From: Lachnospiraceae bacterium
GTDB taxonomy: Bacteria; Bacillota; Clostridia; Lachnospirales; Lachnospiraceae
NCBI GenBank assembly: GCA_015056765.1
Contig: SVFQ01000016.1
Location: forward strand, 1 to 64,000
Direction: 5' to 3'
DNA: 64,000 bases
Below, piece after piece: positions 26,801-35,543 of the stretch (positions are counted from its first letter, which is position 1; each line of letters starts with the position of its first letter). The notes under the pieces were generated by a model that was not told the DNA's origin, did not search any database, and was given only the letters and a program-made list of their open reading frames with translations. Position numbers and translations under genes: made by a program.

Positions 26801-29598
26801 GCATCCGGAAGGTATCCCACTACGGTAACACTCTTCTCGGTTACGGTCTTGCCAATGGTAAGTACCGGACTGGTTACCACTTTATCCTCTGCTACAGGTT
26901 TATTTGTATCTGCATCCAGGTAATGCACTGTATAGCTAAGAACCTTTGCATTCCATTTCGCATAGATGGTGGTTTCCTTCGTAATCGGTTTTGCGAAATC
27001 GTACTGTTTGCTATAAGACTTATCTGTATACCAACCGGCGAAATAATATCCGGCATGGTCATCCGGTCTGAAGTATTCTGCCTTTTCACCATAGCTTACA
27101 GTCTCTGTTTTCAGTTCTGTATCTGTGTCGCCAAATGGATCCACGAAGTGAATCTGGCGATTTGGCATCTGCCATCCTGCATAAAGTACAAGTCCTGTCG
27201 GCATCTTGTAGTCGCCTGCGTAGAGATTGATTCTATCGGCCTCTGTGTACCAGCCAAGCCAGGTAGCATCTTCTACCGGTGCTTCCGGTTTCATCTCGGT
27301 GAAATATCCGGAGATGTCTGCATTACGAGCAATCTGCAAGGTGTCGATTTCGTCACCGTTGTGATCATAGAATGCCAACGGGTAGGTCTTTGCATTATAG
27401 AAGAAATCCACTCTCAGATTGTTATAATCTGCGGTTTTTCCACCCAACTGGTAATTGCAAGGAGTGACTACTTCATTTTCATCATAGACATATTCCCAGT
27501 GGCTATCGTCAACCCATCTGCCCCACCAATTATAATGGCCTGCTTCTACCCATATCTGGTCGATTATCGTAGTTTCTGTAGTGGATTGATATGCTTCGTA
27601 GAAACCTTTATCATAACCGTTGATTTCGTAGAATTCAGACTTATCATACAGATAGTTGAATTTTACGATGACGGTATTATACAGACCATAGGTCTTGCCA
27701 TTCTTTTCTGTGGTTGCTACGGCACTTTCATAGTTCTCCAGCCAGTAACGCAGTGTCTGTGTATTCTCTGTGGAGAAGTCGAAAGCATATACCGTAATGA
27801 TGTTGCCATTACTGGTAACATTTGCATCATGGGCAGAAGGCATAGTCTCGCAGCTTACAAATTTATCATCATTTTTCTTGGAAAAGTTCCAAGCATACTT
27901 GCTATTTAAAGCCGTATTAAAGTTTGCATTGAAAAGCTGTGTAATAACCGCTCCGTATTTCGCTGTTAAAGTTGCAGTTCCCTGATTGCTCGCTCTCAGC
28001 TTGCTGCTTGTGTTATAGATTTCTCCATTCCACTTCAAGGTGTATTCGTTACGGCTGTATTTTACTGTGATAACAGAGCTTCCATCTGCCTTAATGGTTT
28101 CTGTAGTAGACTCTGCAAAAGTAAAGTTCTTGGTATCTAATGCTCTTGGTGTAGTGTCACTAGCCTTAGCTGTTACTTCGTCCCCTACTCTTGCCTGTTT
28201 TACAGTACTGGTCAGATAGGAGTATTCTGTATCATCTGCATTTTCGATGAAATACAGCACCGTATAGTCCACCATCTTTGGTTCCCATTTTGCATATACA
28301 TAGGTATCTTCCATCAGGGTCAAAGACTTGCCTGCAGGTGTCTGGAATTCCGGATCCAAATACCATCCATCGAAGTCATATCCTTGCCATGTAGGTTTTG
28401 CATTCAGAGCAATGACCGTTTCAAAAGGCGCTGTCATTGCATCTACATAGCTGCCACCATCCGTATCATAGCGAAGGGTATAATTTGCTCTGGTGTAGTA
28501 TACCGGAATCACCTGGCCGGAAGTGGTCACGGTAGTGGATTCCATTCTCTCAAATACTGCTCCAGGGAAAGATTTCACCGGTGGTGTTACTACTGCACCG
28601 GAGATACCGTTTTCTTCCTGTCTCTCAATTTCTGTATAACCATCTCCTGTCAAATTCTTTAATTGATAGGAAACATAGTATTTAAATTCATATGGAACAA
28701 ATTTTACTTCTTTTGCTCGAAGTACGCCGATGACTACAGAGCCTTCCTGTCTGGTAGACTCTACATTGGCTACATCCGCTTCTGTAATCTGTACGCTGGT
28801 TTCAGTCGGATAGTATACCGGGTTATTCGGATCTACTTCTGCACTGATCGCGGTATCTGTCGGAGATAGAATAGTAGCCGGCAGATTGTTCTTTTCCACC
28901 TGTGTCAAAGCTGTATCAAATACCACCTTCGCTCCATTGGTTGGATTGATATAGTAGTAATTCACCTTTGCTTCAAAAATTTTGATTTCTTCAAAGGAAG
29001 CGGTCAGGTTCATATCATGATCTACCGTACTTCCATCACTGATGGCTGTTCCATTTTCTTTCCATCCACGGAAGAAATAACCGGCTTTAAAAGGACTCTG
29101 TGGGAAATGAATCCGGTTTTCTTCCTCTGTATAAGCCTGATTTGCAAAAACTGTACCGTCTACATAATATACTACGTGATATCCTACTTCTTCAGACTCT
29201 TCTGTCTCTTCTGTTTCAGTAGTTTCTTCTGTAGCTTCAGTCTCTTCTGTAGCCTCAGTCTCTTCTTCCGTAGCCTCTGTTTCGACTGCTGTTTCTTCTT
29301 CCTCTATGGTCTCAGCACTTTCTTCTGCAACCTGAGACTCTTCTATCTGGGATTCCACAGCAAGACTTTCTTCTTGCTCCTCCTCCTCTTCTACAACTGG
29401 CTGTGTATTCTCCGGTGTCTGAGAAACCTCTACAGGCGTCTCATCTTTTACCTCTTCAGGTGCATTTGTCTCTTCTGTGACCTCATTCTCTGCCGCAAAT
29501 GCCACCGCATAGTCAGCATAGAATGTGGACATCATCAAAACCAGAGATAATAAAAATGCCAATGCTCTTGATGAACGTCTTTTTCTTCCTTTCTTCAT
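23845..29598 (-). CDS. giant MBG-repeat surface protein 1
   Basis: About 1917 aa. The chosen ATG (AGGAGG nine bases upstream) gives a signal peptide rich in Arg/Lys with the mark TFYADYAVAFA; the ORF track adds 25 codons. Then a Glu/Thr-rich linker (~35-140), InlB-like beta repeats with GYDFDGWY and YVYAKWEP (~140-890), two MucBP-like units (~888-1110, YTVHYLDADTNKP and AIVRYVDMDGNQIPG), and eight MBG repeats (~1110-1825) with repeated KYDG/YPMGLT motifs. A Pro/Gly linker precedes VLGAKR...VLGANR, SPKTSD, a hydrophobic helix and KKRKEEE. Likely a wall-anchored adhesin for mucin or polymer; this is inferred from domain types. It is a single-gene unit with its own promoter, leader b and terminator. 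Confidence 0.88.
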   Translation of the reverse strand: MKKGRKRRSSRALAFLLSLVLMMSTFYADYAVAFAAENEVTEETNAPEEVKDETPVEVSQTPENTQPVVEEEEEQEESLAVESQIEESQVAEESAETIEEEETAVETEATEEETEATEETEATEETTETEETEESEEVGYHVVYYVDGTVFANQAYTEEENRIHFPQSPFKAGYFFRGWKENGTAISDGSTVDHDMNLTASFEEIKIFEAKVNYYYINPTNGAKVVFDTALTQVEKNNLPATILSPTDTAISAEVDPNNPVYYPTETSVQITEADVANVESTRQEGSVVIGVLRAKEVKFVPYEFKYYVSYQLKNLTGDGYTEIERQEENGISGAVVTPPVKSFPGAVFERMESTTVTTSGQVIPVYYTRANYTLRYDTDGGSYVDAMTAPFETVIALNAKPTWQGYDFDGWYLDPEFQTPAGKSLTLMEDTYVYAKWEPKMVDYTVLYFIENADDTEYSYLTSTVKQARVGDEVTAKASDTTPRALDTKNFTFAESTTETIKADGSSVITVKYSRNEYTLKWNGEIYNTSSKLRASNQGTATLTAKYGAVITQLFNANFNTALNSKYAWNFSKKNDDKFVSCETMPSAHDANVTSNGNIITVYAFDFSTENTQTLRYWLENYESAVATTEKNGKTYGLYNTVIVKFNYLYDKSEFYEINGYDKGFYEAYQSTTETTIIDQIWVEAGHYNWWGRWVDDSHWEYVYDENEVVTPCNYQLGGKTADYNNLRVDFFYNAKTYPLAFYDHNGDEIDTLQIARNADISGYFTEMKPEAPVEDATWLGWYTEADRINLYAGDYKMPTGLVLYAGWQMPNRQIHFVDPFGDTDTELKTETVSYGEKAEYFRPDDHAGYYFAGWYTDKSYSKQYDFAKPITKETTIYAKWNAKVLSYTVHYLDADTNKPVAEDKVVTSPVLTIGKTVTEKSVTVVGYLPDANEKSTILTFDENEIIFYYEPKEGEISYTVRYLMANHPDVAVAPEVEKTISANFVSVTEAAVPVDKAYLQANHPSYMLNEYYPETDVITQELTSGENIITFIYHPYSTGRAIVRYVDMDGNQIPGTEEVITAGRSGDVVYVSTRVNGYRWHHTEDGDGRIAGNAITLTDGDTYRIVYYQKLLTITANNKTKEYDGLPLRSEGIDDVTVEGLVEGHVLSGISYNGSQTLGGSSDTVPKDAIISGTENAEYYAISYRPGSLTVTRKQITVTIKGDEITHQYDGTAYTATYHVEAISDNSFKPEYIQFNGPTASITRQDAGKDLLILEGQFIVKPQYRDTFDVKFVASNGYVEITRRPLIITTGSKTEVYGTIARSDEYSITGFAPGESASIDYMTGAQEEVGDSENTYHMIQWDTAKEGNYEIVEHHMGTLKVTPKNVTVTITGNSDTVNYDGDTHTVTGYTAKADSSLYKVEDGAYFTGPEASASGRTVGTYYMGLKETQFTNTNKNFKVNFVVEDGKLKIVPSEKVTVIITGHQDSKLYSGEEQSVEGYDVEIRTPQNVEGYTENDFTFTGEAVAAGTTVGTYPMGLTKEMFTNTNANYDVDFVVEDGKLTITKPSILVKVSGHKESVKYNRQEQTVDGYDTEITMDGKATNLYTAADFTFSGEAVAAGTIVGTYPMGLTEDQFTNNNENFTVEFQITEDGQLVIDKMPVTVTIKGHTLNVLYDGEEHKVNGYAITGINGTRSAVYTVDDFERPEMDADVATAVRTVAGRTEMALSNADFTNLDENFDVVFDVTPGYVEIKPIESTTVKIKGNTDTQTYTGETLRVEGWVVDGEIDDSIIITLSEDVEAVAEGIEVGTYPMGLTKEAFTATSENFTTIEIEVEDGWLEILALPPTDEPTPPGGGGPTPGGGGGTPTPTPDDIGDVLGAKRGYEAVIDDAGQVLGANRKSPKTSDNNNAILWMMVMGSSALGMAAMMAQKKRKEEE

Positions 29599-29642
29599 AG
29601 ATTTGTACCTCCTAATCCATCTGTCTCTCAGTTCCGAGAATA

Positions 29643-29703
29643 GAAAAAGCCCTAATCCATGTGCATCTTGCACAAGAATTAAGGCTCATTACGGGCGTTC
29701 CTT
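29643..29703 (-). ncRNA. surface-protein leader RNA, copy b
   Basis: Minus-strand read: GGAACGCCCGTAAT followed by GAGCC. GCCTTAATTC pairs with GGATTAGGGC (10 bp), enclosing TGTGCA-AGA-TGCACA, then TTTTT. It lies 45 nt upstream of the giant gene 1 start and about 14 nt after a probable promoter. Confidence 0.65.
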
Positions 29704-29717
29704 AACTTGTTACATAT

Positions 29718-29747
29718 ATTGTATCGGACAGCCCCGTTATTGTTCAA
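29718..29747 (-). promoter_or_regulatory. promoter of giant gene 1
   Basis: On the minus strand TTGAAC and TACAAT are 18 bp apart. Transcription would start just before leader copy b. Confidence 0.5.
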
Positions 29748-29840
29748 CCAATTTTATAGTTCTTTTAGAAACCTCCCGTTTATTTCATTTTATGTTCGGA
29801 ATTTCCCATGAAAAAATTCTAAAACTTTGAGAAAAGGTGA

Positions 29841-29878
29841 AAAAAAAAGCCGGATGGAACGTCTTGTCCCATCCGGCT
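29841..29878 (-). terminator. terminator of giant surface protein 2
   Basis: AGCCGGATGG and CCATCCGGCT form a 10-bp perfect stem. On the minus strand a run of eight or more T's follows. Confidence 0.92.
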
Positions 29879-29909
29879 CATCTTTAGAAGATAGAAACCC
29901 TTTTACACG

Positions 29910-32900
29910 TTATGATTGCTCTTCTTTTCTTTTTTTCTGCGCCATCATGGCTGCCATACCAAATGCGGAGCCTCCCATTACCATTGCCCAGAGAATTGCA
30001 TTATTTGCATCGCTGGTCTTAGGAGACTTACGAGCTGCACCAAGTACCTGACCTTCTTCCGGTGTAGTAGCTTCTACGCCACGTCTTGCACCTAATACGC
30101 TACCTGGATTACCGCCACCACCGGTAGTTCCGCCACCGCCACCGGACTGGGTTACGGTTAAGATACCATCTACCGGTGTCACGATGTAGTTCCTGGACTT
30201 AATCATCTCTTCATCAAACTCAACACTTGTAATCTTGTTTGTGGAAGATCCAACTGCCGTCTGAGACCCTTCTACGGTTACTTTGATAAACTCAGCTTCA
30301 TCGATGGTCTCTTTCTCGCCATCTCCGTAATCAGCTTCGAATACTGCGAATCCATCTCTACCACTTACTGTGTAAGTAGGTGCTGTAAGAGGTGTTCCGT
30401 CAGCAACCTTCGTTGCAGATGCAGCGGTCAAAGTCACTTCACGAGGATTGATGATCAGCATACCGATTACATCAGAACCAAGTTCCATCTCTTCGATATT
30501 CGGCTGCTTGATGATTACTTCAAATTCCTCGGTTACAGACTCACCTGCCAAAGTAATCGCCGTATCGGATAAATCGATGGTAACCGGATAGTAGTCTGCA
30601 TCGATACCATAGCCACCATCTAATTTAATACCACTAATGACATACTTCACGCCATTATAAGTAACTTCCTTGGTGATACTATCTTCTGCAGCATATGCTT
30701 TGATAGCACCGATGGAAAGTACTTTTTCCAAAAGAGATTCATCAACTCGGCTGGTAGGAAGGATGCCTTCCTCTGTTGCCACGCCCGGTGTTGTGATATC
30801 TTCTTCTACTGCTCCGCTTTCTTCCGTACCTTCTGTAATCTCTTCTGTCGTACCATCAGCAGATACGATCACGTCTACGTTCACATATTGCTCTGTACCG
30901 TTATACAGTACTTCCTTTACATTCTCACCGGACTTATCCAAATCCACGGAGATGTAAAGTTTGATTCTCTTATCAGGAGCCAGGGTCTTCACTTCCAGTG
31001 TGCCCTTTTCTGTAGTGATTTCGTAGTTACCCGGTTTTGCAATCTTGCCGTCGTATACGATGAATTCGATTACGTTATCGCTTGTACCTTTTACGACCTG
31101 AGAGCCTTTCACGTAAACAGTGATACCCTCTTTTTCGTTGATGGTTTTATCATCCTTGGTATAAACTGCGAATCCATCATCGCCTTCTACATTCTTGATG
31201 TAGTAGTTACGTTTTACAAGTGGCTTACCGTCAAAGAACTTGGAAGCACTGGATGCTACCAGTGTTACTTTACGTGGTGTTACTTCCAATTCACCATACT
31301 CATAAGTAATGTCGTAGTTCTTTGCAAGTTCTGTTTCTTCCACAGTGTAAGTATTTTCCTTGGTACCTACATCTGTGATAGAAGCGAAATTACTAGGCAC
31401 CAGCAAATCATCCAGAGTCTGATTCTCTGCCATCTCACCTACGCGAACGCCTAGCCCCCACTCTTGTAGTGGCATGCCGTCATAGGTCTTAGTTCTATTA
31501 AAGGATGTAACGATGATTTCACGAGCAGTTACAGTCAGAGTACCTTTTTGTAATACAATCTTTGACTTATCAAAGTTTGCCGTTACATCATTACCCTCTG
31601 CATCCTTGATTACGATGGTATCTGCATCAATTTCGTTATCTGCTGTACCTACTTCTGTAATCTTACTATCTGCTGTCATAAGGGCTTCAATGGTGTAATC
31701 CTCATAGCCTTCTGGTTTCGTTACAACAGTAAAGCTATCATAGGATTTTGCTGTGCCATCATAAGTCCATGTTTGGTCGTCTGCCTTCAGCACAAATGCT
31801 ACTTCTGCAGTAGTGATACTTAATATACCCAGATTAGAAGTCAGTTTGTAATTCTGCTTCTTTGCGCCGTTTTCATAGGATACTTTATACTCATTATCTT
31901 CTGTAGCCGGCAAAGGGAACCTCTTAGAGGAGGTAGTCCAAATCTTCAAGGTTTCATTCTTACCCTGAATCGGCTTATAATTTGCTTTATTGTCACTATC
32001 CAGTGTCTGTTTTACACCATTTACAGTGATTTCATAGCTTCTAGCCACCTGACCAAACGGCTTACTGTCACTACCTGTACCGATAGTAAGCTCGATAGGT
32101 GTAACAGTCAGGGTACCATTCTTGGTAATCTTAGGATCGAAGTAGGAAGTGTAATCCACATTGGTACTCTTCTCTACAATCTTCAAACTGTCAATCTTAT
32201 AATTTGCTGTACCACTGTCTGTGATACTTGTCTGACCAGTATAAACTACATTCGATACAACAAAGTATTTATCAAAGTCATTTGGCTTCTTTGTGAATTC
32301 GACATCAGCTGCTAAACTGGTAGCATCATAAGGCTTTGTTTTGGAAAGAGCCTTCAGTTCAACGCTACCTGGTTCAAACTGCTGCTTCCAGGTTGCCACA
32401 TAAGTTGCATCGCCTGTTACAGTACTTGCTACCTGCGGTTTCCAACCATTAAATACATAGTATTCTCTGGTAGGATTCTGAATGGTTGGAGTACTGCTTC
32501 CATAAGGAGCCTGCGTGGTATATAGAACTTTACCGTCTCCACCACCTGTGTAACCGTCTTTGTAGGTTATGGTGAAGTTTGTAACTTTGGTGTACTTCAC
32601 ATATATCGTGGAATTAGCAGTTAAGCTGCTGATACCCTCGAATTTCTTTGTCAAGTTTGCATCTGTGTACAAACCTTCTACGGTATAACCATTTACATAT
32701 TCAGCTGCAACTGCCTGTGCCATTTCTTTGGTCACGGAAGTGCCTGCAAAGTATGCAATCTCCGTTAAATTCTTTGTTTCAACAAATGCATTATTGGTGT
32801 AGTAGCTACCCTTATAGGAAACAACATGGGTATCAAATCTTAAATCGATGTGATACTTAAAGTTTCCACCCTGTGGATTGTTAATGGAAACGCCATTTGC

Positions 32901-35144
32901 GGTTCTGCCATCATCGAACACGCCGCCTTCGCCATATTTGCTACCGTATTCTGCCATGTTCCAGTCAAAGAATGCGGTAAAGCTCTGGTTTCCGCCTTTT
33001 CCGTAATCCAACTGTACATAATTCAGATTAGAAGCAACGGTATTACCGCTGTTCTTTCCACCTGTAAGCTTACTTGTATCAATCTTGGTTAAATACGGTT
33101 TCAGTGCGTCAAAATCTGCCTGGCTATTTAGATACGGTGAATGCTTACCGAGAACCAAAGATTCCGGAATCATAACAACACCGATTGGATAGTATCCATC
33201 TTTCTGAACATAGTTCAGACCCAGTTTGTCTTTTAATGCAGCGTTTACTCTGACATTCTTAGTACCGTCAGTTGCATATACAGCTACTGCAATTTCATTT
33301 TCAGACCATACTGCATAAATGTCGAACTTATCACCATTCTTTACAGGGATATCGGAACCGGTCTGAATTTCTTTACCGTCTTTATCCACCCATTTTACAA
33401 AAGCGTGGCCCGGATTACTAAATCCAACTTCGGTATAAGATTTCACCTTATGTGTTTTTGTTTCGTTCTGATTCTGACTAGTCCAGTTGATTTTCTCAGC
33501 ATGCTGCGTTTCTGCAGAATCTCTGTCATCCTGGAACATGTGATATACTACGTCACCCTTCAGTTCGAAATCTTGTGTGAAGGTAAACTGATAGTCAAAG
33601 CCATATGTGTTCTGGATTTTTAAGTGAGCCCAAAAACAACGTTCGAAGGCTTCGTTATTCATCTCTTGCGTTGTCTTTAACTCATATGTTCTTCCTTGAT
33701 ACTCTACTTGGAACGTAATCTGATCGGATGCTCTAAATTGCTTATCGCTACTTAGGCGATAATCATATGTTCCAAGCTGTTCGTCATAAGCATCGAACTT
33801 AATCTCAGTTCTTTTGCCATTATTAACCTTGGCATATACCTTGGCTCCGCCATTTTTATATTTTTCATAATCACTCTTCACAAAGCCTAAATCCAGATGA
33901 GCATGTCCGGTTTCAGCGTTGTTCAGTCTGCATACACAATAAATCTTGTAATTATCTACGTCATGCCACTGATTATCATCACCGTAGAACTGGATATGAT
34001 CTGCATGAGTGCTTCCGGATCTGCCTGTATATCCGTCTCCAACCAATTGGAATTTGCTGATTAGATAATCATTGAGGTTATCTGCATATGCGCCATCATA
34101 CTTAGCTATAAAACCAAGATATTTATAGGTATCCGGAATATGTAACAGGCCCTTTACTGTATCCAGACTGATTTCCCCATATTCCTGTAGCTTTAATTCT
34201 TTCTTTGCATTATTGTCGATTCCTTTAAATGAAGAATCCACAAGACTAACCGTGAGTGTATCTTTGTACTTTTCTCTACCATTTTTAGATACTGTAACAG
34301 TATATACAGAGAAGTGTGTTGTACCGAAAGTAACTTCATCTGTTTTGCTTTCGCCGGATACCGGCTCTACATTCTGTACATCAGTACCATTATTCTGTAC
34401 ATGGAATACTTCTACTGTTGTATCACTGCTCTTACCTTCCGGAATAGCCTTGAAAGTAACGGATACGGCGCCGTCTTTTGGCTGTACGAATCCGCCCTTT
34501 TCAGCAGAATAGATGTTGATATCGAAAGAGTAGGTTTTCTCTACGTCTTTCGCTGTTTCTTCATCAATTGCTTCTTTGATGGCTTCCTCTTCCTTCTGTG
34601 GAAGTGCGCTTACTCGCAATTCAGCATCGTTTGGTAAAACGCCTGGAACTGCATAAAGAGAAATCAGAATACCGTTTACCGTAACGGACTGGTTAAATTC
34701 CAACAGAATCTCTTCGGTCTCTTCTGTTTCTTCTGTTTCCTCAGTTTCTTCTGTTTCTTCCGTTTCAGTTTCAAGTGTTTCTTCTGTTTCCGAAGTTTCC
34801 TCTGCAATCTCTTCTGTTGCTAAAGTCTCATCCAGAATAGAAGTTTCCTCTGAAACTGTTGTCTCATCCGAAATCGTTGTCTCGTCTGAAACCGTTGTTT
34901 CATCGGATGAAGTTGTCTCGTCCGAAACAACACTAGGCTGTGAAACATCCTCTGTTGGGGGATTATCACTTGAAACAGCCGGCACATCCTCTGTTGCAGC
35001 CGGAGTTTCTACAACTTCTTCTACTGCCATTTCGTCAGCAAATGCTACCATGTAGTCACCATAGAAAGTGGTGCCCACAAGGACTGCGGTCAAGACGAAT
35101 GACAGTATGCGGGAAACCAGTTTTTTCCTGCCTTTTTTCGACAT
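29910..35144 (-). CDS. giant MBG-repeat surface protein 2
   Basis: A 1744-aa protein. The signal peptide carries KKGRKKL and TFYGDYMVAFADE, nearly identical to giant 3. A Ser/Asp/Glu/Thr linker follows (repeated SDETT, TEE, ~40-150), then a conserved beta domain starting FNQSVTVNGILISLYA (~150-290), a unique middle with InlB-like folds (~290-930, for example YYVFNGWKP and TYVATWKQ), and an MBG region (~930-1665) with variants of KTYDG. The tail is Gly-rich, VLGARR...VLGAAR, SPKTSD, helix, KKRKEEQ. AAGGAGG lies seven bases before the ATG. It is probably anchored to the cell wall and may mediate attachment. It is close to giant 3 at both ends, so the two arose by duplication. Confidence 0.88.
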   Translation of the reverse strand: MSKKGRKKLVSRILSFVLTAVLVGTTFYGDYMVAFADEMAVEEVVETPAATEDVPAVSSDNPPTEDVSQPSVVSDETTSSDETTVSDETTISDETTVSEETSILDETLATEEIAEETSETEETLETETEETEETEETEETEETEEILLEFNQSVTVNGILISLYAVPGVLPNDAELRVSALPQKEEEAIKEAIDEETAKDVEKTYSFDINIYSAEKGGFVQPKDGAVSVTFKAIPEGKSSDTTVEVFHVQNNGTDVQNVEPVSGESKTDEVTFGTTHFSVYTVTVSKNGREKYKDTLTVSLVDSSFKGIDNNAKKELKLQEYGEISLDTVKGLLHIPDTYKYLGFIAKYDGAYADNLNDYLISKFQLVGDGYTGRSGSTHADHIQFYGDDNQWHDVDNYKIYCVCRLNNAETGHAHLDLGFVKSDYEKYKNGGAKVYAKVNNGKRTEIKFDAYDEQLGTYDYRLSSDKQFRASDQITFQVEYQGRTYELKTTQEMNNEAFERCFWAHLKIQNTYGFDYQFTFTQDFELKGDVVYHMFQDDRDSAETQHAEKINWTSQNQNETKTHKVKSYTEVGFSNPGHAFVKWVDKDGKEIQTGSDIPVKNGDKFDIYAVWSENEIAVAVYATDGTKNVRVNAALKDKLGLNYVQKDGYYPIGVVMIPESLVLGKHSPYLNSQADFDALKPYLTKIDTSKLTGGKNSGNTVASNLNYVQLDYGKGGNQSFTAFFDWNMAEYGSKYGEGGVFDDGRTANGVSINNPQGGNFKYHIDLRFDTHVVSYKGSYYTNNAFVETKNLTEIAYFAGTSVTKEMAQAVAAEYVNGYTVEGLYTDANLTKKFEGISSLTANSTIYVKYTKVTNFTITYKDGYTGGGDGKVLYTTQAPYGSSTPTIQNPTREYYVFNGWKPQVASTVTGDATYVATWKQQFEPGSVELKALSKTKPYDATSLAADVEFTKKPNDFDKYFVVSNVVYTGQTSITDSGTANYKIDSLKIVEKSTNVDYTSYFDPKITKNGTLTVTPIELTIGTGSDSKPFGQVARSYEITVNGVKQTLDSDNKANYKPIQGKNETLKIWTTSSKRFPLPATEDNEYKVSYENGAKKQNYKLTSNLGILSITTAEVAFVLKADDQTWTYDGTAKSYDSFTVVTKPEGYEDYTIEALMTADSKITEVGTADNEIDADTIVIKDAEGNDVTANFDKSKIVLQKGTLTVTAREIIVTSFNRTKTYDGMPLQEWGLGVRVGEMAENQTLDDLLVPSNFASITDVGTKENTYTVEETELAKNYDITYEYGELEVTPRKVTLVASSASKFFDGKPLVKRNYYIKNVEGDDGFAVYTKDDKTINEKEGITVYVKGSQVVKGTSDNVIEFIVYDGKIAKPGNYEITTEKGTLEVKTLAPDKRIKLYISVDLDKSGENVKEVLYNGTEQYVNVDVIVSADGTTEEITEGTEESGAVEEDITTPGVATEEGILPTSRVDESLLEKVLSIGAIKAYAAEDSITKEVTYNGVKYVISGIKLDGGYGIDADYYPVTIDLSDTAITLAGESVTEEFEVIIKQPNIEEMELGSDVIGMLIINPREVTLTAASATKVADGTPLTAPTYTVSGRDGFAVFEADYGDGEKETIDEAEFIKVTVEGSQTAVGSSTNKITSVEFDEEMIKSRNYIVTPVDGILTVTQSGGGGGTTGGGGNPGSVLGARRGVEATTPEEGQVLGAARKSPKTSDANNAILWAMVMGGSAFGMAAMMAQKKRKEEQS

Positions 35145-35210
35145 TCTTCTTCCTCCTTTACACCTTTACTGCTGCGCTTTATGCGCATTACGCTTCCTAC
35201 GATACATAAT

Positions 35211-35280
35211 AAAAAAAGAGCCCCATACACACAGTTGCACAGCAAATGTGTCTATTAAGGCTCATTACGGGCGTTCCCTA
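35211..35280 (-). ncRNA. surface-protein leader RNA, copy c
   Basis: Minus-strand read: GGGAACGCCCGTAATGAGCC, then a long imperfect hairpin (GAGCC with GGCTC, ACACA with TGTGT, inner TTGC/GCAA) and seven T's. The core is identical to copy b apart from one G. It lies about 65 nt upstream of giant gene 2. A TACAAT -10-like element sits 25 nt before the core. Confidence 0.65.
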
Positions 35281-35462
35281 ATATATCTCTCTTTCTATTG
35301 TAGTTTCCAAGAAAGGTTGGATTTCGGGCTCAAATCATTATGTAAGGTTTGCGAGTTTTCCATCGCTTCCTAAATTGTAACCGATATTTTTGCTTGATGC
35401 AATAATAATGTTAAAACTGAGCAATATTGTTTTATTTTTTCTTTATCTTTCTAATCTTTTTC

Positions 35463-35504
35463 TAAAAAGAAAAGCGAGAGCAGCGCTTCCTGCGCCACTC
35501 CCGC
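35463..35504 (-). terminator. terminator of giant surface protein 3
   Basis: GCGAGAG-CAGCGC pairs with GCGCCA-CTCCCGC, 13 bp with wobble pairs and loop TTCCT. The minus-strand transcript then reads TTTTCTTTTT. Confidence 0.88.
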
Positions 35505-35543
35505 CATTTCTTTCAGAAGAGACAATCCCTTTTACACACTAAT

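Noticed and set aside
26692-27909. 405-aa plus-strand ORF opposite giant protein 1
   Set aside because: Antisense shadow; no ribosome binding site and the composition of a reversed beta-repeat gene.
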